From Rheinheimera texasensis DSM 17496 (lineage in GTDB: Bacteria; Pseudomonadota; Gammaproteobacteria; Enterobacterales; Alteromonadaceae): a stretch of DNA of 64,000 nucleotides. The notes under the pieces are model-generated. The model was not told the DNA's origin. It saw nothing but the letters and a program-made list of their open reading frames with translations, and made no database searches. The position numbers and the translations under genes were made by a program. Numbering within the stretch: position 1 is the stretch's first letter; each line of letters opens with the position of its first letter. Of the stretch, positions 10,812 to 18,741 are shown in pieces. Where the stretch lies: the NCBI RefSeq assembly GCF_000711985.1, contig NZ_KL544005.1, positions 819,970-883,969 on the forward strand, written 5' to 3'.

Positions 10812-12089
10812 TTATTCCTGCTGGCTGCTTTGCACCAATTCTACGTCCCGGCCCGGTCTTAACCGGTCGAGGCCTTCCATCACAATCTGATCGCCGCCTT
10901 TGAGGCCACTGCGCACTTCAACGCGGCCATTGTCGACCACACCCAGCTCGAGCATTTTCAGCTGAGCCTTTTTGTTTTCAACCACATAGATAAAAGTGCC
11001 GTCAGCGCCGTATTGCACGGCGTCTTGCGGAATAGTCACAGCACCTGGTCTTGAGGCGATATTCAGTCGCACATTCACGAACTGATTCGGGAACAGCTGG
11101 TCGTCGCTATTGGCAAACTGCGCTTTGAGTTTCAGCGTGCCGGTGGCCGGGTCAATCTGGTTATCGAGTGTGGTCAGTTCGCCGGTGGCCAGCAACTGTT
11201 TGTCGTTGCGGTCCCAGGCTTCAACCACCAGTTTTTGCTGTTGTTTTTGTTGGTCCTGCACGGCCAGACGCAGGCTTTGCAGCTGCGTTTCCGGAATGCT
11301 GAACACCACATAAATCGGTGCGCTTTGCGTGATACTGACTAAGCCTTCTGCGCTGTTAGCCTGCACCAGATTGCCGGCGTCGACTTTACGCAAACCGGTT
11401 TTGCCACTGATCGGCGCCACAATGCGGGTGTAAGATAATTCGAGTTTGGCGGCATCGATTTGCGCCTGATTGGATTTTAATGAACCCTTCAGCTGGTTCA
11501 CCAGCGCCTGCTGGGTGTTGTACTGCTGACGGGAAATCGAGTTCTGCGTTTTCAGTTTTTCATAGAGTGCGAGGTCAAGCTCGGCGTTTTTCAGCTGCGC
11601 CACATTTTGCTGCAGCTGACCTTCCGCCTGTGCCAGTTTGACCTGATAGGGTGCCGGATCAATTTCTGCCAGCAGCTGACCGGCTTCAACTTTTTGCCCT
11701 TCGGTAAAATGCAGTGCCAGCAAGGGGCCACTGACTCGCGGTTGTACTAACACGGTATTTAACGCGGTCGCAGTACCGATGGTTTTAAACTGGACTTTTA
11801 AATCTGTAGTTTCGGCGCTAATGACCCGCACCGGCACCGGTGCATTCCAGGGGTTGGCACCGCCGCCAGGGCCACCAGGCCCGCCAGCGCGGCGCGGACC
11901 AGCACCAGCAGGTCTCTGGCCTGACTGCGGGCCGCCAGCTTGCGGACCGCCAGGTCTTTGCCCGGCCTGAGCCCCTGCGGTTTGCGCAGCTCCGGCAGGC
12001 GCTGCTTCATCCTGTTGCTGCCACCAGTAACCACCCATCCCGGCGGCTGCCAGCAATACCGCCCCTGAAACCAACCATTTTACCTGCAT
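10812..12089 (-). CDS. RND periplasmic membrane fusion protein, MdtA-like
   Basis: A 425-residue adaptor with RBS GGAAAGGGAAAG. Residues 5-22 are a membrane anchor (WLVSGAVLLAAAGMGGYWW). They are followed by an unusual low-complexity linker rich in Gly, Pro, Ala and Arg (about 30-78). Then come the barrel-sandwich (lipoyl) halves around an alpha-helical hairpin (about 140-205), the beta-barrel (TRIVAPISGKTGLRKVDAGN) and the membrane-proximal domain. It links the two permeases encoded downstream to an outer-membrane channel. An HDOD gene lies 24 bp upstream on the same strand and may be cotranscribed. Confidence 0.9.
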   Translation of the reverse strand: MQVKWLVSGAVLLAAAGMGGYWWQQQDEAAPAGAAQTAGAQAGQRPGGPQAGGPQSGQRPAGAGPRRAGGPGGPGGGANPWNAPVPVRVISAETTDLKVQFKTIGTATALNTVLVQPRVSGPLLALHFTEGQKVEAGQLLAEIDPAPYQVKLAQAEGQLQQNVAQLKNAELDLALYEKLKTQNSISRQQYNTQQALVNQLKGSLKSNQAQIDAAKLELSYTRIVAPISGKTGLRKVDAGNLVQANSAEGLVSITQSAPIYVVFSIPETQLQSLRLAVQDQQKQQQKLVVEAWDRNDKQLLATGELTTLDNQIDPATGTLKLKAQFANSDDQLFPNQFVNVRLNIASRPGAVTIPQDAVQYGADGTFIYVVENKKAQLKMLELGVVDNGRVEVRSGLKGGDQIVMEGLDRLRPGRDVELVQSSQQE

Positions 12090-12113
12090 CTTTCCCTTTC
12101 CAACTAATTTGGG

Positions 12114-13211
12114 TCAGAGCACAAAACCCGCCTGTAAGGCTTGCTGTCGCTCTGCCGCGTTTAATGAGATGGCCCCTTGCTGTTGGGCCCGTGCCAGATG
12201 CAGACAATTGCTGATCTGGGCACCAACCCCTTCAGATTGCCAGCTATGCTGATTCAGCACTGCGGCAATGACCCAGTTTTCAAAACCCCATAACGTCAGT
12301 AAAAACGCCGACACCGCCAAATAGCTGGAGCGGCCGGCCGGATTGCGTTCGCTGAGTTCAGCATCACCCGCCGCGCGGCCGTTTTGCAGCAGCACGAGCT
12401 TGCCAAAACCGCTGAGCAGTGCCGCAATAAACACCTGGTCCTGCAACATCCGGCTAAAACCTGAGCTGCGGGCATAACTACGCGCCTGACCGGCTTGCAT
12501 CAAAATCTGATCCAACAACTGCTGCCGCTCAGCTTGTTGATCTTCAGGCACTTTGCCGCCTTTCATCGCCAGCACAACCACCAGGCTGCGCAAGCTCTGA
12601 TAACCGAGCCGGCTGATCGCCACTTCCAGATTCCAGGTTTCGCTGACAAAACCCATGTAAGGCGAATTGACCAACTGGAATAGTCGGGATACGACCAGCG
12701 GATCTGTGCTGATCAAGCCGGCTATCGCAGCAGCACTGACGTTGGCCTCAGCCAGTAACTTGTCGAGTTCGGTCAATAACGACGGCAGTTGCGGAAAATC
12801 ATACAGGCCGCCAACCAGCCGACGTTCATGTTCACCGAGCGGTAACTCTGACAACCGCGCCGCATTGGCAAACAACTGCTGTAAATGTTCGGTATTCAGT
12901 TCGTTGCCGATAAAACTATGAAAATGACTTAAATGCCCCAGTACCACATCGTCATGCTGCGGGTCAGTTAAAATCACCCGCAGTGCCAGCGGTGCCTGAA
13001 AACACACCAGGCGTTTATCTTCCAGACTGCTGGTGATGCTGAGCCCGTCAAAAATTAATAAATCAATCTGGCTGTCGAGCCTGGGTGCCTGCAGATAACT
13101 ACCGACGGTCGGGAAAAACTTACAATGCCACAGATGGGCTTTTTCCAGACATAAATGCCGCACCAGGCTTTGCAACGACGGATTGATGCCAACAACAACT
13201 ACTTGAAACAT
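12114..13211 (-). CDS. HDOD-domain signalling protein with receiver-like N-terminus
   Basis: A 365-residue protein starting at the ATG at 13211 (MFQVVVVGINPSLQSL), where GGAGAG lies upstream; a longer in-frame start at 13298 has no advantage. Residues 1-110 look like a receiver-type alpha/beta domain with an acidic residue at the end of a strand (IDLLIFDGLSI). Residues about 125-330 are an HDOD domain (LPSLLTELDKLLAEANVSAA, then ISTDPLVVSRLFQLVNSPYMG). HDOD proteins are non-enzymatic relatives of HD phosphohydrolases used in signalling. Placement just before an RND operon suggests a possible regulatory link, but this is inference from position only. Confidence 0.82.
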   Translation of the reverse strand: MFQVVVVGINPSLQSLVRHLCLEKAHLWHCKFFPTVGSYLQAPRLDSQIDLLIFDGLSITSSLEDKRLVCFQAPLALRVILTDPQHDDVVLGHLSHFHSFIGNELNTEHLQQLFANAARLSELPLGEHERRLVGGLYDFPQLPSLLTELDKLLAEANVSAAAIAGLISTDPLVVSRLFQLVNSPYMGFVSETWNLEVAISRLGYQSLRSLVVVLAMKGGKVPEDQQAERQQLLDQILMQAGQARSYARSSGFSRMLQDQVFIAALLSGFGKLVLLQNGRAAGDAELSERNPAGRSSYLAVSAFLLTLWGFENWVIAAVLNQHSWQSEGVGAQISNCLHLARAQQQGAISLNAAERQQALQAGFVL

Positions 13212-13418
13212 TTGATGATTCTCTCCATAGCAGTCACGGCAGCTGCACTCTAGCAGCAGCCTTGCCTTGTTCGTAGTGAATTTACAAAACCTTTGCATGG
13301 CAACGCGCCGGCTTCATTAACATAGTCTGGCTGGCCTGCACCAGAGGCAGTACCGGCAGACTCGACAGGCAGACCGGCAAACGGGCTGTCTGCCAGACTG
13401 CGGGATAACTGAAGCGCT

Positions 13419-15371
13419 TTAAGGCAACAACTGCAATGCCAGACCCAACAGCACTGCGGCGCCAAGCGCCAGCTGTGCCAGCCACTGCCGCCAGTGTTGC
13501 TGCCGCGCCAGCCACCAGCTAAACCCCAGCACCGGCAGCAACGTCAGCAGAATAACCAGACGCCAGGGCTGACTGTCCGGCGGCAGCCCGAGCCAGAGTT
13601 CGGCGCTGAGCCGCAGTTGCGTCTGCCAGAGTGTCATACCCAAACCGCCCCAAATCGCGAGCGTCAGCAGAACCGCAGCGCCGCTGAGTAAACCAGTGCG
13701 GCAGACCGGCCGTGGCCTGCCGCTCAGCCAAAACCAGAGCCCGCCCAGCACAGGCCAAACCACTCCAAGCAGCGCACTGAGCAGCAAGCTCAATACTAAG
13801 GCCAGCAGCAATAAATTGGGTTGAGGTTGTTGTAACGATGCCAGTGCAGCCGCGATTGTTGGGTTTGGTTCCAGCGCGGTGACCAGAAAAGGCTTTGCAA
13901 CTTCAGCTAAACAACCTGGCGGCCCAAAACGCTCTGGCGCCCGGATAAAATCGCCGACCATTTTACGCAGGCAAGGCCCACCACCGCGCACGCCGTGTAA
14001 AGCGCCAGACACTGCGATCAGCTGACTGTGTGGCCCCAGCCACTGCGACAACACCAGGCTGTCCGGCTGAAACACATCCAAACCTCCGGCCAGCAGCAAC
14101 ACCGGCGTTCTGACCCTGGCAGTTTCCGGTACCTGTGGCACCTGCACAGGTCCGCTGGCAGTTCCTGCCATAGCACCGGTTGAAACTGCGCTGGTTGAAA
14201 CGCCGAACGACGCGCAAACCCCTTCCGGCAGACCAAAAACCTGTTCCAGGCTGTCGGCCCGTCTTTGCTGGTAATAACGTTGCCGATCCGCGCATTCAGT
14301 CGCCATCGCCGCAGCGAACTGGATGGTCGACGGCTGCAGCATGGCTTCGGCCCAGGGCTTCAGTAGTGCGGTATTGCGCTGACTCACCGCCTCCAGCCAC
14401 AGGGGTAACAAAGATAAGGGTTCTTCTGCAGTTGCCGCTGCCATCACCGCCAGCCGCAGCTTGTCCGGCGTCAGCAGCAAGGGCCCAGTGCCGGTTTCCA
14501 GCTGCAGCGGGCGCTGCGTCAATTCAGTGATAGCGCGGTTAAACAGCTCCGGCATAGCGCCAAACCGTGACGCACAGCCCACTTGCTGCTGGCAAAGCTG
14601 GTCAAGCTGACGCAGCCACTGGTCTTGTTGCAATTTAAACGAGGTCAACAGTTCGTCGGGCGGATAGATGGAGTCCAACGTGACAGACTCCAGCGCTTTT
14701 GGCGCCACCGCCAGATACTGCAGCGCAACCACAGTGCCGTAAGATACTGAATAGACATGCCATTTTTCGATATTCAGCTGTTCACGCAGTAATTCCAGAT
14801 CCTGCACGGTTTGAACTGTGCCGAAGTCCTGAGGGCTGTAACCTTGCGCCAGCATCTGTTGCTGACATTGCAATAGCGCTGTACGCCTTTGCTGCACGAA
14901 GCTGCTGTCATCCGGGCTTTCTGCCAATGCTTTGGTGAGATCTGCGGCAAGCTGCGGGCAAAACAACGGCCTGCTGCGGCCAGAGCCCCGCATATCGATG
15001 GTGATCAATTCATGTCCAGGCGAAAAATCGCCCGCGGACAAACCGGTGAAACGGGTCATTTCTCCGCCCGGGCCACCATGTAAAAACAACACAGGGGCAG
15101 CACCCGCTTTCGGTTCAGTGGCCGCTCTACGCACCACAGCCAGCTGAAACTCACTGCCATCCGGGCTGTGCACCTTCAGCGTGCCGCATTGCAGCCGCGC
15201 CGCCACGGCAGCGGATGAAACCGGCAGATCACAAGGCTGAGCCTGATAAGCAGGTATCGGCTCTTTTGCTGTGGTTGCTTCGTCGCTAACTTGCGCCGCA
15301 TATGCCGCAACACTCGCCGCTCCACACCACAAGAACCCGCTCAGCACAGTCAAAAACATCAGTCTGATCAT
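13419..15371 (-). CDS. S33-type alpha/beta hydrolase with C-terminal membrane domain
   Basis: A 650-residue protein. An N-terminal signal (about 1-25, ending VAAYA) precedes a periplasmic alpha/beta hydrolase of the proline iminopeptidase/TAP-like kind. It has the oxyanion block LFLHGGPGGEMTRF, DMRGSGRS, the nucleophile region SVSYGT, the acid near GGLDVFQP and the His in GALHGVRGG. The elbow reads S-x-S-Y-G where relatives usually have G-x-S-Y-G. Residues about 500-650 hold four hydrophobic helices, which is unusual for this family and would tether it to the inner membrane. The likely function is peptide or ester cleavage in the periplasm; the substrate is unknown. Confidence 0.8.
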   Translation of the reverse strand: MIRLMFLTVLSGFLWCGAASVAAYAAQVSDEATTAKEPIPAYQAQPCDLPVSSAAVAARLQCGTLKVHSPDGSEFQLAVVRRAATEPKAGAAPVLFLHGGPGGEMTRFTGLSAGDFSPGHELITIDMRGSGRSRPLFCPQLAADLTKALAESPDDSSFVQQRRTALLQCQQQMLAQGYSPQDFGTVQTVQDLELLREQLNIEKWHVYSVSYGTVVALQYLAVAPKALESVTLDSIYPPDELLTSFKLQQDQWLRQLDQLCQQQVGCASRFGAMPELFNRAITELTQRPLQLETGTGPLLLTPDKLRLAVMAAATAEEPLSLLPLWLEAVSQRNTALLKPWAEAMLQPSTIQFAAAMATECADRQRYYQQRRADSLEQVFGLPEGVCASFGVSTSAVSTGAMAGTASGPVQVPQVPETARVRTPVLLLAGGLDVFQPDSLVLSQWLGPHSQLIAVSGALHGVRGGGPCLRKMVGDFIRAPERFGPPGCLAEVAKPFLVTALEPNPTIAAALASLQQPQPNLLLLALVLSLLLSALLGVVWPVLGGLWFWLSGRPRPVCRTGLLSGAAVLLTLAIWGGLGMTLWQTQLRLSAELWLGLPPDSQPWRLVILLTLLPVLGFSWWLARQQHWRQWLAQLALGAAVLLGLALQLLP

Positions 15372-15467
15372 GCAGTTTTATCCTTTTATCCGGCCTGTAC
15401 CGAGCCTATACCAGAGCGCTGCGCTTCGCCAGTCGCGCCAGTGCGGCCATCGTTGCCGTGCTGGTTA

Positions 15468-16955
15468 TTAATAACATCCCGGCTCGCGCGGGCAACTATT
15501 GCCGCGGCTGCAAATCAGCTGCGCCGGTTTGTCGAGCGAGCGCGCCACCCAGTTGATATTCAGAATGTTACTGATGGTCGTCAGCGTCGAGCGGATAGCC
15601 GCCGGCACCGCCACTTTGCCCCCCCCTTTGACACACAGCTGTTTCATTTCCTGCGCCAGACTGTCGGCGTCTATGCCCTGCGCACTGATGGCCGGGTTTA
15701 AATCGACCCCGGCGCACAACACGTGCGGGTTGCCGGCCAAATCCATCACTTTGGTCGATTCACAGCAATAAATCCTGGGCTGGCCCTGCACATCCAGCAA
15801 AGACAGCTGCGCCGAATGCTGCTGCGTGGCGGCTTCAAACATCCGGAACACCGCCCAGTGCTGGCAAGGGTCTTCCACCTGGCGCATATTGCCCCAAGGC
15901 AGCGGAATGCCATTACCACGATACACAGCTTTGAGTTTACCCGGCGTGTAGGCATCAAAATAATGCCAGTGCTGATAAGGCGACACCGCCGTCATCCGTC
16001 GCATCGCTACCGAGGCTGAGACGCCAGCCGCCTGATGCGAGCTGATTTCATAACCGTGCCGGTCCAGCAACTGGCGAAATGGCAACTTAGGACACAGTAG
16101 CGCACCGGCAAAAAAACTTGATTCAAAATCACGCCAGGCATGCAGGATGTCCTGCGGCGCCAGGTTGGCGTTGCCGTCTGAAGCTTCCTGCGCGCCACCA
16201 ACCCGCATACTGCTTTTCACACCATCTTTGTTGTGCAGCACTGCATGGCCGATATGCACCGCCAGCTCGTACTTCAGCCTTGTCGGATGTTGTTCCAGAA
16301 TACGGTTTAAATGCAAAGTGCCGGGCGGCAGGAAATAGGAGGTTTGCACGTTTTTACTGCGCACGCCCAACTCGTCGAGCAATTCAGTTGGCACTTCGGT
16401 AAACCAGCGCACCTGCAGGCCGACTTTTTTCGCAATTTGCAACAGCTCATCGGCGCTCAGCGGCATACGTTTCTGGCCAATTTCTTCGGCCGCCCGCTCC
16501 AGTTCCGGGAAATGGTTCTGGTGATGTTCCTGATGGGCGCGAATAAGCAGCTGCGCAAACTGGCGGCCACCTGTGCCGGTTTGTGACAACAGCTCCGGAA
16601 TGGCGATTTGCAGAATGTCCGGCGCAAACAAAAAGCCCGGTTCCAGCGCCATGCCGGAAATACCACCACGGCTGCCTTTGGCGGGCGTTAGATCAGTGCC
16701 GGCGTCGATGCCGTCCAAAAACCAGTCCGGAGATTTTTGAAAAACTTCGGCGATCACGGCCAGCATTTCCGGCGACGGCACGCGCTTGCCGGTTTCAATC
16801 ATCGACAAATACGACACCGACGGCGCGTATTCGGCATTGATGCGAATACAGCGCGTGGACAGGTCGTCCATAGTTAAGTTATTGCGTTTCCTCAGGTTTC
16901 TGATTTTAGTCCCGAGAAAATGTGACTGGCGTAACAGGCTTTTTGCATTGGTCAT
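15468..16955 (-). CDS. XRE-family regulator, DUF3612 / ScfR-like
   Basis: A 495-residue protein. I start at the ATG at 16955 (MTNAKSLLRQSHFLG); 76 further in-frame codons upstream run through the promoter region of the divergent gene and are unlikely to be translated. Residues 12-75 are an XRE helix-turn-helix (IRNLRKRNNLTMDDLSTRC, YLSMIETGKRVPSPEMLAVI). The long remainder resembles the IrrE-like sensing part of short-chain-acyl regulators, without an HExxH motif (AVHIGHAVLHN instead), and ends in a Cys-containing tail (CSRGNSCPREPGC). I recall DUF3612 proteins in this bacterial group as linked to glyoxylate-shunt genes. The divergent neighbour is derived from malate synthase, which fits. Autoregulation through the palindrome at 16965-16977 is likely. 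Confidence 0.75.
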   Translation of the reverse strand: MTNAKSLLRQSHFLGTKIRNLRKRNNLTMDDLSTRCIRINAEYAPSVSYLSMIETGKRVPSPEMLAVIAEVFQKSPDWFLDGIDAGTDLTPAKGSRGGISGMALEPGFLFAPDILQIAIPELLSQTGTGGRQFAQLLIRAHQEHHQNHFPELERAAEEIGQKRMPLSADELLQIAKKVGLQVRWFTEVPTELLDELGVRSKNVQTSYFLPPGTLHLNRILEQHPTRLKYELAVHIGHAVLHNKDGVKSSMRVGGAQEASDGNANLAPQDILHAWRDFESSFFAGALLCPKLPFRQLLDRHGYEISSHQAAGVSASVAMRRMTAVSPYQHWHYFDAYTPGKLKAVYRGNGIPLPWGNMRQVEDPCQHWAVFRMFEAATQQHSAQLSLLDVQGQPRIYCCESTKVMDLAGNPHVLCAGVDLNPAISAQGIDADSLAQEMKQLCVKGGGKVAVPAAIRSTLTTISNILNINWVARSLDKPAQLICSRGNSCPREPGCY

Positions 16956-16964
16956 TTTGTAAAA

Positions 16965-16977
16965 TTCACACTGTGAA
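16965..16977. promoter_or_regulatory. Palindrome TTCACA-C-TGTGAA, candidate operator of the DUF3612 regulator
   Basis: A perfect 6-1-6 inverted repeat lies 9 bp upstream of the regulator start. A further half-site-like TTGTGAAA (16984-16991) is nearby, in the 141-bp region shared with the divergent malate-synthase-like gene. Its position suits repression of both genes. Assignment of the binding protein is inference. Confidence 0.45.
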
Positions 16978-17096
16978 GTTTTAATTGTGAAATTTCGCTT
17001 AAAAACAACATAGACTGTTTTACAGGCAATCACAACAGCCGCCATGCCCGCCACCCTACCGGGCCAAACAGACAAAGAGTGAGCGAGGATAGAACC

Positions 17097-17597
17097 ATGA
17101 ACATGACCGCACTGCAGATAAATACCGACCCGATGATCCAGCAACAACTGCAACAACTGACAGCGCTGAACGACGCGCACCACCGTCAGGTGCTGGATTA
17201 CTCCAAAGCCATGCTGGATAAATTATTTCCGCTGGAACATGGCTCGCATCAGCAGGTGAAAAGCTATGTGGTCTATTACCAGCATCTGCTGGCATTTTTC
17301 GCCGATGGCCAAAGCACAGGCCTGAAAAATCCGGCACAGTTTGTCGCCCTGTGCGGCAGTAAAGAACAACCGCAAACCCTGTTATTTAACGATGGCAGCC
17401 GTCATCTGGAAATCAGCCTGTGTCGGCACAGCGAGCGCGGCAGCGAAGATTGTGCCGGCATCGAAGATATTCAGTTGCAGCTCGACGGTGACGAGTGGTT
17501 TTCCTTAGTTCGCGGCACTGTAGTCACCACGCAGAAACAATGCCGCAGTGGCGCCAGCTACACCCACAAAGCCGGCGGCGACTACCGCTTAATTTAA
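17097..17597 (+). CDS. Stand-alone malate synthase G clasp-domain-like protein
   Basis: A 166-residue protein starting at ATG 17097 with GAGG upstream. Residues about 30-130 align by eye with the alpha/beta clasp of malate synthase G. The elements are FPLEHGSHQQV (MSG: PLENGSYQDV), TGLKNPAQFVALCG (TLRTPAQFVGYRG), an RHLEIS strand (GLHIELQI) and GSEDCAGIEDIQLQ (GKDDPAHINDVIVE). The TIM-barrel catalytic core that would follow (the C/FEDSVAAVDAE block and catalytic Asp) is absent. The gene ends with its own stop and terminator, so it is not an obvious frameshift. It cannot be a malate synthase itself. It is divergent from a DUF3612 regulator whose relatives sit near glyoxylate genes. It could be a regulatory or assembly partner, or a domesticated remnant. 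Confidence 0.7.
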   Translation: MNMTALQINTDPMIQQQLQQLTALNDAHHRQVLDYSKAMLDKLFPLEHGSHQQVKSYVVYYQHLLAFFADGQSTGLKNPAQFVALCGSKEQPQTLLFNDGSRHLEISLCRHSERGSEDCAGIEDIQLQLDGDEWFSLVRGTVVTTQKQCRSGASYTHKAGGDYRLI

Positions 17598-17617
17598 TCC
17601 TGCTCCGCGGTTGAAAG

Positions 17618-17650
17618 ACAGGTCTTGCAAAGTTTGCCGGGCCTGTTTTT
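17618..17650 (+). terminator. Rho-independent terminator
   Basis: Stem acaggtc (17618-17624) / ggcctgt (17640-17646), with one G-U pair, followed by a T-run at 17646-17650. It lies just after the malate-synthase-like gene and isolates it from the protease gene at 17792. Confidence 0.65.
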
Positions 17651-17791
17651 CTGTCAGCCAGTGGCCCTGTCACGGAATTTTTTACCCTCCCGCAGCTCTG
17701 AGGTAAACTATGGCGATTATTTCGCCGACCAATAGCCAGCAACACCGACCATAAAGTCACAGCAGTTGCTATTACCCGGAGCCTGTTTATT

Positions 17792-18682
17792 TTGATCCTG
17801 CGATTACTGCTATTAGTGGCGGCTTTGCTGCTGTGGGTATTCTGGCCTGACAATACGCCGGTCAAACCGCTGCCTGCCAGTAAAACCGCCAGTTGTTTCC
17901 AACAGATCAGCTGGCGACTCGACAGCATCGACCCGGCTTTTGGCCTCAGTGCTGAGCAGGCACTGCCGCTGCTGCAGGATGCAGCCAATCAATGGAATCA
18001 GGCACTTGGTAAAGAAGTGCTGCGCTATGACCCACAACAAGGCTTTCCTGTCCGTTTTATCTTTGACGCCCGCCAGCAACAACAGCTGGAACAACTGATG
18101 CTCGAGCGCAATCTGCACCGCTATGACAACCGCATTGAGGACCAGCAACGGGATTTCGAACAGCAACTGGCTGAATTTCAACAGTTAAAAGATGAGTTTG
18201 CCGAAAAAGACCGCCAGCTGGCCGCCGATATTCAGGCGTTTAACCAAAAAGCCCAGCAGGCAGACCCCGGCGCCGCCGCTTTGCTGGGCAAAGAGCAGGC
18301 AGAATTGCTGAGCCGGCAAAAAGAACATGCGCTGGAAGCGGAACAACTCGATGCGCTGACAGAGAAACTGCAGGACCGCCAACAACAACTGAACAACACA
18401 ATCGCTGATCGCAATGCTTTAATCCCGGAACAACAGCCAACGGGCCTCGCTGAAGTGGGCTTGTTAGAGCAACAGGGCGCCAACCGCATGATGACCATAT
18501 TCGCCTATAAAGATGCCCATCATCTGACCTTAACGCTGCTGCATGAATTTGGCCATGCGCTGGGTTTGGACCATCTGGCAGATCGCAGCAGCATCATGCA
18601 CAGCCAGCTCAATGGCTCGCAGCAAGGGCTGACCAGCGCCGACATTCAGGCCTGGCAACAGCAATGTTCAGCGCGGGGCTGA
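17792..18682 (+). CDS. Matrixin-like zinc metalloprotease with coiled-coil insertion
   Basis: A 296-residue protein starting at TTG 17792, 10 bp after GGAG. Residues 2-20 are a signal anchor. The start of a metzincin fold is visible at about 30-90 (FGLSAEQALPLLQDAANQWN, then FPVRFIFDA). A highly charged Gln/Glu-rich coiled coil follows (about 95-210). After that come the zinc site HEFGHALGLDH (three His and the catalytic Glu) and a Met-turn SSIMHS. The catalytic domain thus seems split by about 110 coiled-coil residues. It would act in the periplasm, tethered to the inner membrane. A strong terminator follows. No substrate or partner is encoded next to it. Confidence 0.78.
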   Translation: MILRLLLLVAALLLWVFWPDNTPVKPLPASKTASCFQQISWRLDSIDPAFGLSAEQALPLLQDAANQWNQALGKEVLRYDPQQGFPVRFIFDARQQQQLEQLMLERNLHRYDNRIEDQQRDFEQQLAEFQQLKDEFAEKDRQLAADIQAFNQKAQQADPGAAALLGKEQAELLSRQKEHALEAEQLDALTEKLQDRQQQLNNTIADRNALIPEQQPTGLAEVGLLEQQGANRMMTIFAYKDAHHLTLTLLHEFGHALGLDHLADRSSIMHSQLNGSQQGLTSADIQAWQQQCSARG

Positions 18683-18693
18683 TAAAAAAACAC

Positions 18694-18725
18694 GTGAAAA
18701 AAAACCGCCGGACGGCGGTTTTTTT
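18694..18725. terminator. Bidirectional rho-independent terminator
   Basis: Perfect 8-bp stem aaccgccg (18703-18710) / cggcggtt (18713-18720), flanked by an A-run on the left and T-run (18719-18725) on the right. It sits between the convergent protease and NhaC genes and can stop transcription both ways. Confidence 0.85.
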
Positions 18726-18741
18726 AATCACAAAGGTCTTA

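Noticed and set aside
16956-17183. The longer start for the DUF3612 regulator at 17183
   Set aside because: It would run through the divergent promoter and operator and through the 5' end of the malate-synthase-like gene; the internal ATG starts the recognised helix-turn-helix protein.
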